From assembly GCA_963828755.1 (NCBI GenBank), contig CAWHFY010000001.1:1-37753 (forward strand): 37,753 nucleotides of DNA, written 5' to 3'. The notes beneath the pieces are model-generated. The model searched no databases. It was not told the DNA's origin and was given only the letters and a program-made list of their open reading frames with translations. The position numbers and the translations under genes are program-made. This document shows positions 34,322 to 37,753 of the stretch, in pieces (position 1 is the stretch's first letter; each line of letters opens with the position of its first letter). Origin of the DNA: WHSW01 sp963828755 (GTDB lineage Bacteria; Actinomycetota; Thermoleophilia; Solirubrobacterales; 70-9).

Positions 34322-35428
34322 TCATCGGAACTGCCTCAGGACGCGGACATCGTTCTCGAAGAACTTGCGCAGGTCCGGGACCCCGTGCTTGAGCATCGCG
34401 ATCCGCTCGATCCCCATCCCGAACGCGAACCCCTGGACCCGCTCCGGGTCGTAGCCGTTCTCACGCACGAACCCGAAGACGTTCGGGTCGACCATGCCCG
34501 AGCCGAGGATCTCGATCCAGCCGACGCCCTTGCACAGCGGATCGCGCGAGCCGTCGGATAGCTCGCCCGTGCCGCCACAGCGAAAGCAGGAGACGTCCAC
34601 CTCCACGCTGGGTTCCGTGAAGGGGAAGAACCCGGGTCGGAAACGCGTCTCCCGCTCGGGCCCGAAGATCGCCCGGGCGAGCTCGTCGAGCGTGCCCTTG
34701 AGGTCGGCGAGCGTGATGTCCTCGCCGACGGCGAGGCCCTCGACCTGGTGGAAGACCGGGCTGTGCGTGGCGTCGAACGGGTCGGAGCGGTAGCAACGGC
34801 CCGGACAGACGATCTGAATCGGCGGCCCCTGGCTCTCCATCGACCGCACCTGCATCGGCGAGGTGTGCGTGCGCAGGACGACATCCTCGGGCCCCGGAGG
34901 CAGCTCGCCAATCACGAAGCCCGTGGCCAACGTCGAGGGGTCGACGTAAAAGGTGTCCTGCGCCATCCGCGCCGGGTGGCCGGGCGGGTGGTTGAGCGCG
35001 GTGAAGTTGTAGAAGTCGAGCTCGACCTCGGGGCCCTCGACCACCTGGTAGCCGAGCCCGATGAAGATGTCCTCGATCTCGCGCTGAGTGCGCACCAGCA
35101 GGTTCTGCGCGGCGGTCGGCGGCGGCGGGGCACCCGGCATCGTCACGTCGATCGCGCCGGCGACCAGCGAGCGCTCGAGCTCGGTCGCGTTGAGCTCCGC
35201 GTCGCGCGCCTCGAGCTCGGCCTCGAGCGCCTTGCGCGCCGCGTTGGCGCCGGAGCCGACGGGGCCGCGCTCGGCCGGCTCGAGATCGGCGATCCCGCGC
35301 AGGATCTGGGTGAGCTCGGACCTGCGCCCGAGGTAATGAACCCGAAGCTGCTCGAGCTCGTCGCTGTCGCCCGCCGCGGCGATCGCCGCCGAGGCCTCCG
35401 CGCGCAGGCTGTCGATCCGCTCGACCAT
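34322..35428 (-). CDS. pheS: Phenylalanyl-tRNA synthetase alpha subunit
   Basis: The 368-residue catalytic subunit has an N-terminal coiled coil that binds tRNA (about 1-90) and a class II core. Motifs include GYQVVEGPEVELDFYNFTAL and HPARMAQDTFYVD, motif 2 RCYRSDPFDATHSPVFHQVE and motif 3 GFAFGMGIERIAMLKHGVPD. A Cys-rich loop CFRCGGTGELSDGSRDPLCK could bind zinc. The start ATG overlaps the stop of the rRNA methyltransferase by one base (TGATG). PheT follows after 43 bases. Confidence 0.97.
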   Translation of the reverse strand: MVERIDSLRAEASAAIAAAGDSDELEQLRVHYLGRRSELTQILRGIADLEPAERGPVGSGANAARKALEAELEARDAELNATELERSLVAGAIDVTMPGAPPPPTAAQNLLVRTQREIEDIFIGLGYQVVEGPEVELDFYNFTALNHPPGHPARMAQDTFYVDPSTLATGFVIGELPPGPEDVVLRTHTSPMQVRSMESQGPPIQIVCPGRCYRSDPFDATHSPVFHQVEGLAVGEDITLADLKGTLDELARAIFGPERETRFRPGFFPFTEPSVEVDVSCFRCGGTGELSDGSRDPLCKGVGWIEILGSGMVDPNVFGFVRENGYDPERVQGFAFGMGIERIAMLKHGVPDLRKFFENDVRVLRQFR

Positions 35429-36096
35429 CAGGCGCCCGAAGATATCCGTCCGATGGCGATCGCGGCCGCGGCGGAGACGTTGAGCGACTCGGCCCCGCCC
35501 CGTAGCGGGATCGTCCAGAGGCGGTCGCAGGCGTCAGCGACCCCCGCCGGGAGCCCATCGCGCTCCCCACCCAGGCAGAGCCCGCCGACCGGCTCGCCGT
35601 CGGGCGGCGCGCCGCCGTGGGCGACGAGGCCGACCAGCGGCCGCTCGAGCGCCTCGGGGCCGCCCCGGGCCGGCGGCCGCGCGAAGATCGAGCCCATGGT
35701 GGCGCGTACCGCCTTCGGACCGTACGGGTCCGCGCAGCCCGGCCCGAGCACGACGGACGCGTCCGCGAGCGCGTGGGCGCTGCGGATGATCGCGCCGACG
35801 TTGGCCGGGTCGGCGACCCCATCGAGGTAGACCCGCGCGCCGTCCGGGTCCCCGTCGAGGAGCGGGTAGACGCCGATCACCCGGCTCCCCGACCCCAGCG
35901 AGCTGACGGCGTCGAGCAAGACGGGCTCGACGTCGACGCCGGCACGCAATACGAACTCCGCCTCCACCCCGGCGGCCGCGGCGGCCCCTACGACATCCTC
36001 CCCCTCCGCCGCAAATAGACCCTCGCGCTCGCGCCATTTGCGGTGGAAGAGCTTGCGGATCAGCTTCAGCTTCTCGTTGTCTTTGCTCGTGATCAC
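35428..36096 (-). CDS. SpoU/TrmH-family RNA 2'-O-ribose methyltransferase
   Basis: The 222-residue protein has an N-terminal substrate-binding domain (SKDNEKLKLIRKLFHRKWRE, KL-repeat L30e-like) and a SPOUT catalytic domain. The knot region has DGVADPANVGAIIRSAHALA, VRATMGSIFARP and LNVSAAAAIAIGRI, the three signature motifs of SpoU enzymes. It methylates a ribose in rRNA or tRNA; the exact site is unknown. GTG 36096 is the natural start. A 12-bp tandem repeat lies just upstream, between this gene and the rplT terminator. It overlaps pheS and begins the pheST operon. Confidence 0.92.
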   Translation of the reverse strand: MITSKDNEKLKLIRKLFHRKWREREGLFAAEGEDVVGAAAAAGVEAEFVLRAGVDVEPVLLDAVSSLGSGSRVIGVYPLLDGDPDGARVYLDGVADPANVGAIIRSAHALADASVVLGPGCADPYGPKAVRATMGSIFARPPARGGPEALERPLVGLVAHGGAPPDGEPVGGLCLGGERDGLPAGVADACDRLWTIPLRGGAESLNVSAAAAIAIGRISSGA

Positions 36097-36100
36097 GGTT

Positions 36101-36124
36101 GCTCGTTGTTCGGCTCGTTGTTCG
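36101..36124 (-). repeat. Two perfect 12-bp tandem units upstream of the methyltransferase gene
   Basis: The unit GCTCGTTGTTCG occurs twice without gap, at 36101-36112 and 36113-36124. A related motif (CAACGAGCAAC, the complementary sense) occurs in the pheS-pheT gap at 34303-34313. This suggests a small dispersed repeat family rather than a protein-binding site. Confidence 0.45.
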
Positions 36125-36129
36125 GGCAC

Positions 36130-36154
36130 AAAAAAGGGCGCCTGTGTGGCGCCC
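36130..36154 (-). terminator. Intrinsic terminator of the infC-rpmI-rplT operon
   Basis: On the minus strand the transcript reads GGGCGCC, loop ACACA, GGCGCCC, then six U residues. It is a perfect 7-bp GC-rich stem with a U-tract and lies 32 bases beyond the rplT stop. It separates the ribosomal operon from the methyltransferase-pheST genes. Confidence 0.93.
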
Positions 36155-36185
36155 GGTGAAGTCTGATGCGGCGGTCTGCGTTCGA

Positions 36186-36545
36186 TCAGGCCGCCACGGC
36201 CTCCCGGGCTTGCTCGGCAAATCGGCGAAACGCCTCCGGATCGCGCACGGCGATGTCGGCCAGCATCTTGCGGTTGACCTCGATCCCAGCCTCGTTGAGG
36301 CCGTGTACGAACTCGGAGTAGCTCATCCCCTCGCGCCTGGCGGCGGCGTTGATGCGGATGATCCAGAGCTTGCGCATTTCGCGCTTGCGCACCCGGCGGT
36401 CGCGGTAGGCGTACTGCCCCGACCGCATGACCTGCTCGTTCGCGAACCGATAGCTCGAGTGCTTGCGGCCCCAGTAGCCCTTGGCCTGCTTGAGGACCTT
36501 CTTCTTGCGCCGCTTGCGGGCGACGGCGTTGGTGGCGCGGCTCAT
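36186..36545 (-). CDS. rplT: 50S ribosomal protein L20
   Basis: The 119-residue protein is complete and typical: MSRATNAVARKRRKKKVLKQ, then AKGYWGRKHSSYRFANEQVM and LWIIRINAAARREGMSYSEF. L20 binds 23S rRNA early in 50S assembly and in other bacteria represses rpmI and rplT translation by binding its own mRNA. The ATG overlaps the rpmI stop by four bases, and a terminator follows. Confidence 0.98.
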   Translation of the reverse strand: MSRATNAVARKRRKKKVLKQAKGYWGRKHSSYRFANEQVMRSGQYAYRDRRVRKREMRKLWIIRINAAARREGMSYSEFVHGLNEAGIEVNRKMLADIAVRDPEAFRRFAEQAREAVAA

Positions 36546-36748
36546 CGGCCCGCACCGCCGGGGAGCAGCTTCTTGACCTTCCTCGAGTCGTTCGGCGAGA
36601 TCTCCACCGGGCGCGCCATCCGGCGCTTGCGCTTCGGCGACTTCTTCTCGAGGATGTGGCTCGAATAGGCGCGACGCCCGCGCAGCTTGCCGCCGGCGGT
36701 CTTACGAAAGCGCTTCTTGGCGCCCGAATGGGTCTTCATCTTCGGCAT
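36542..36748 (-). CDS. rpmI: 50S ribosomal protein L35
   Basis: The 68-residue basic protein reads MPKMKTHSGAKKRFRKTAGG and ends with the usual Lys/Arg-rich C-terminus. No Shine-Dalgarno is visible. Instead a 7-bp inverted repeat ends directly at the ATG, so translation may be controlled by structure. It lies between infC and rplT in the conserved order. Confidence 0.98.
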   Translation of the reverse strand: MPKMKTHSGAKKRFRKTAGGKLRGRRAYSSHILEKKSPKRKRRMARPVEISPNDSRKVKKLLPGGAGR

Positions 36749-37508
36749 CGCGGTCGACTATTGAAGCAGACCGCGGACCGGGCGCGGGCCCGAGGGCGCT
36801 AGGCCGCAGCGGCGGGCTCGTCGCCCGAGGTCGGCTCGGTGGCCGGTGCCTCGGCGGGCGCGTCGGCGGGGGCCTCGGCCGCCGCTTCGACGGGGGCGTC
36901 GGCGGGGGCTCGGCCGCCGCCTCAGCCGGAGCCTCGACGGTAGCGTCGTCCTTGGCGATCGCCTGGCGGGTCGGGCCGAGCATCATGTGCATGTTGCGGC
37001 CCTCCTGTTGAGGAGCCGACTCGATCGTCGCCAGCTCGGAGATGTCCTCGAACAGGCGCTCGAGCAGTGCCCGGCCGCGCTCGGGATGGGCCTGCTCGCG
37101 CCCTCGGAACATGATCGTCACCTTGACCTTGTCGCCGTGACGCAGGAAGCGGACCACGTGGCCCTTCTTGGTCTCGTAGTCGTGGTCGGCGATCTTCGGG
37201 CGCAGTTTGATCTCGCGCACGTTGACCTGCTGTTGGTGCTTGCGGGCGGCCTTCGCCTTCTGCTCCTGCTCGTACTTGTACTTCGAGTAGTCGAGCAGGC
37301 GGGCGACCGGCGGTCGGGAGTTCGGCGCCACCTCGACCAGGTCGAGGTCGCGCTCCGCCGCCATCCTCAACGCGTCGTCGGTCTTGACGACGCCGATCTG
37401 GCTGCCGTCCTCGTCGACGAGGCGGACCTCGGCGACGCGGATGCGCTCGTTGATCCGCGTCTGGTCACGCTCCGGTGGCTGCCGGTCGAATCGCCTCGGG
37501 ACCGGCAC
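36702..37508 (-). CDS. infC: Translation initiation factor IF-3 with apparent frameshift in its C-terminal tail
   Basis: IF-3 binds the 30S subunit and checks start-codon pairing. The N-domain (RINERIRVAEVRLVDEDGSQ) and C-domain (VNVREIKLRPKIADHDYETK, then KVKVTIMFRGREQAHPERGR) are complete. GTG 37508 is the likely start; a rare start codon is common for infC. The Ala/Glu/Pro tail is odd. As sequenced, the frame enters a Pro/Arg-rich stretch and overruns rpmI by 47 bases. Adding one C/G near 36908, where one of two near-identical blocks lacks a base, instead gives a tail of Ala-Glu-Ala-Pro-Ala repeats ending in TSGDEPAAAA at 36799. That end leaves a normal gap to rpmI, so a single-base sequence error is likely. 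Confidence 0.93.
   Translation of the reverse strand: MPVPRRFDRQPPERDQTRINERIRVAEVRLVDEDGSQIGVVKTDDALRMAAERDLDLVEVAPNSRPPVARLLDYSKYKYEQEQKAKAARKHQQQVNVREIKLRPKIADHDYETKKGHVVRFLRHGDKVKVTIMFRGREQAHPERGRALLERLFEDISELATIESAPQQEGRNMHMMLGPTRQAIAKDDATVEAPAEAAAEPPPTPPSKRRPRPPPTRPPRHRPPSRPRATSPPLRPSALGPAPGPRSASIVDRDAEDEDPFGRQEALS
36749..36775 (-). promoter_or_regulatory. Hairpin abutting the rpmI start codon
   Basis: On the minus-strand transcript, CGCGGTC (36775-36769) pairs with GACCGCG (36755-36749) across a 13-base loop, and the ATG follows at once. No ribosome-binding sequence is seen outside the hairpin. It may be part of an L20-responsive control element, as known for rpmI in other bacteria. 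This is inference. Confidence 0.4.
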
Positions 37509-37640
37509 TATGAGTTCACGGCGGCGGGGAGCTTCAAGCTACCTGCGGTCGGAGAGAGAGGACGTTCAAGAGCAAGGGGAGGGGCGGGCGCGGTCGCGTT
37601 CAGTGACTTGGCCGGATCTGGATGCCCTCCATCGCGCCGC

Positions 37641-37670
37641 AGTATAGACACCACCGACCCGACCGGGTCA
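37641..37670 (-). promoter_or_regulatory. Likely housekeeping promoter of infC-rpmI-rplT
   Basis: On the minus strand TATACT (37646-37641) is a good -10 hexamer. TGACCC (37670-37665) sits 18 bases upstream as a -35 and overlaps the thrS stop codon. The resulting leader before infC would be about 125 bases, enough for translational control. The 160 bases between thrS and infC hold no other gene. Confidence 0.55.
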
Positions 37671-37753
37671 GCTCGCGTCGATCAGGCGGGCGAGCTCGCC
37701 GATCGCGACCGCGCCGAGGTCACCACGCTCGTGCGAGCGCACCGAGGCGGTAC
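37668..37753 (-). CDS. thrS: Threonyl-tRNA synthetase, C-terminal end only
   Basis: The minus-strand frame ending at the TGA (37668-37670) reads TASVRSHERGDLGAVAIGEL, then ARLIDAS. This matches the end of the ThrRS anticodon-binding domain, where a V-R-x-R/H-x-x-G-D-L-G-x-x-x-x-x-E pattern is typical. thrS-infC-rpmI-rplT is a widespread order, which supports the call. The rest of the gene lies outside the window. Only 28 residues are visible, so the call rests on this motif and on gene order. Confidence 0.75.
   Translation of the reverse strand, partial: TASVRSHERGDLGAVAIGELARLIDAS

Noticed and set aside
1..37753. CRISPR arrays, tRNA or rRNA genes, insertion sequences
   Set aside because: No regularly spaced repeats, no tRNA-like cloverleaf and no transposase or terminal inverted repeat pair were seen.

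Overview
The window is very GC-rich, high-GC3 DNA from what I infer to be an actinobacterium, probably of the class Thermoleophilia (Solirubrobacterales/Gaiellales-like). The reasons are a class E sortase, an Rpf-type cell-wall enzyme behind a cyclic di-AMP (ydaO-type) riboswitch, many GTG starts, and the order thrS, infC-rpmI-rplT, rRNA methyltransferase, pheS-pheT, argC-argJ-argB-argD. The taxon is an inference from style and gene content, not from a database match.

Region 1 (1-4331) holds the 3' part of a coiled-coil gene, a 340-bp non-coding stretch with a degenerate relative, a 28-bp perfect palindrome and a 26-bp direct repeat, then a c-di-AMP riboswitch and an Rpf-like secreted protein. 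A 51-residue membrane protein, argG and a class E sortase follow. Region 2 (4351-8311, minus strand) is an apparent operon: a GT4 glycosyltransferase, then three paralogous coiled-coil proteins interleaved with a methyltransferase. These three and the truncated gene at the left edge share an ungapped 36-residue C-terminal module that I do not recognise. This is the best candidate here for an undescribed family.

Region 3 (8365-14897) is the export and assembly part of an exopolysaccharide locus: Wzz/Wzc-like chain-length and BY-kinase protein, polysaccharide deacetylase, O-antigen-ligase-like polymerase, a frameshifted GT4 glycosyltransferase and a Wzx-like flippase. Region 4 (14901-24681, minus strand) is a tightly packed nine-gene operon, mostly with overlapping stop and start codons: glycosyltransferase, NAD-synthase-like ATPase, asparagine-synthase-like amidotransferase, acyl carrier protein, AMP-forming acyl ligase, heparin-lyase-like protein, alpha/alpha-toroid protein, FemAB-like and GNAT acyltransferases. 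The parts list resembles exosortase-A (XrtA) exopolysaccharide loci, but no exosortase is present in the window. A frameshifted sulfotransferase and a second frameshifted lyase-like gene close the island (24705-26908).

Region 5 (27071-37753, minus strand) is housekeeping: a Thr-rich membrane-anchored protein, argD, argB, argJ, argC, pheT, pheS, an SpoU-type methyltransferase, a clear intrinsic terminator, rplT, rpmI, infC with a promoter, and the end of thrS. The polysaccharide island lies between argCJBD and argG. Four genes carry apparent single-base frameshifts (GT4 near 12895, sulfotransferase near 24870, lyase near 26635, infC tail near 36908). This number suggests residual sequence errors rather than four independent pseudogenes.
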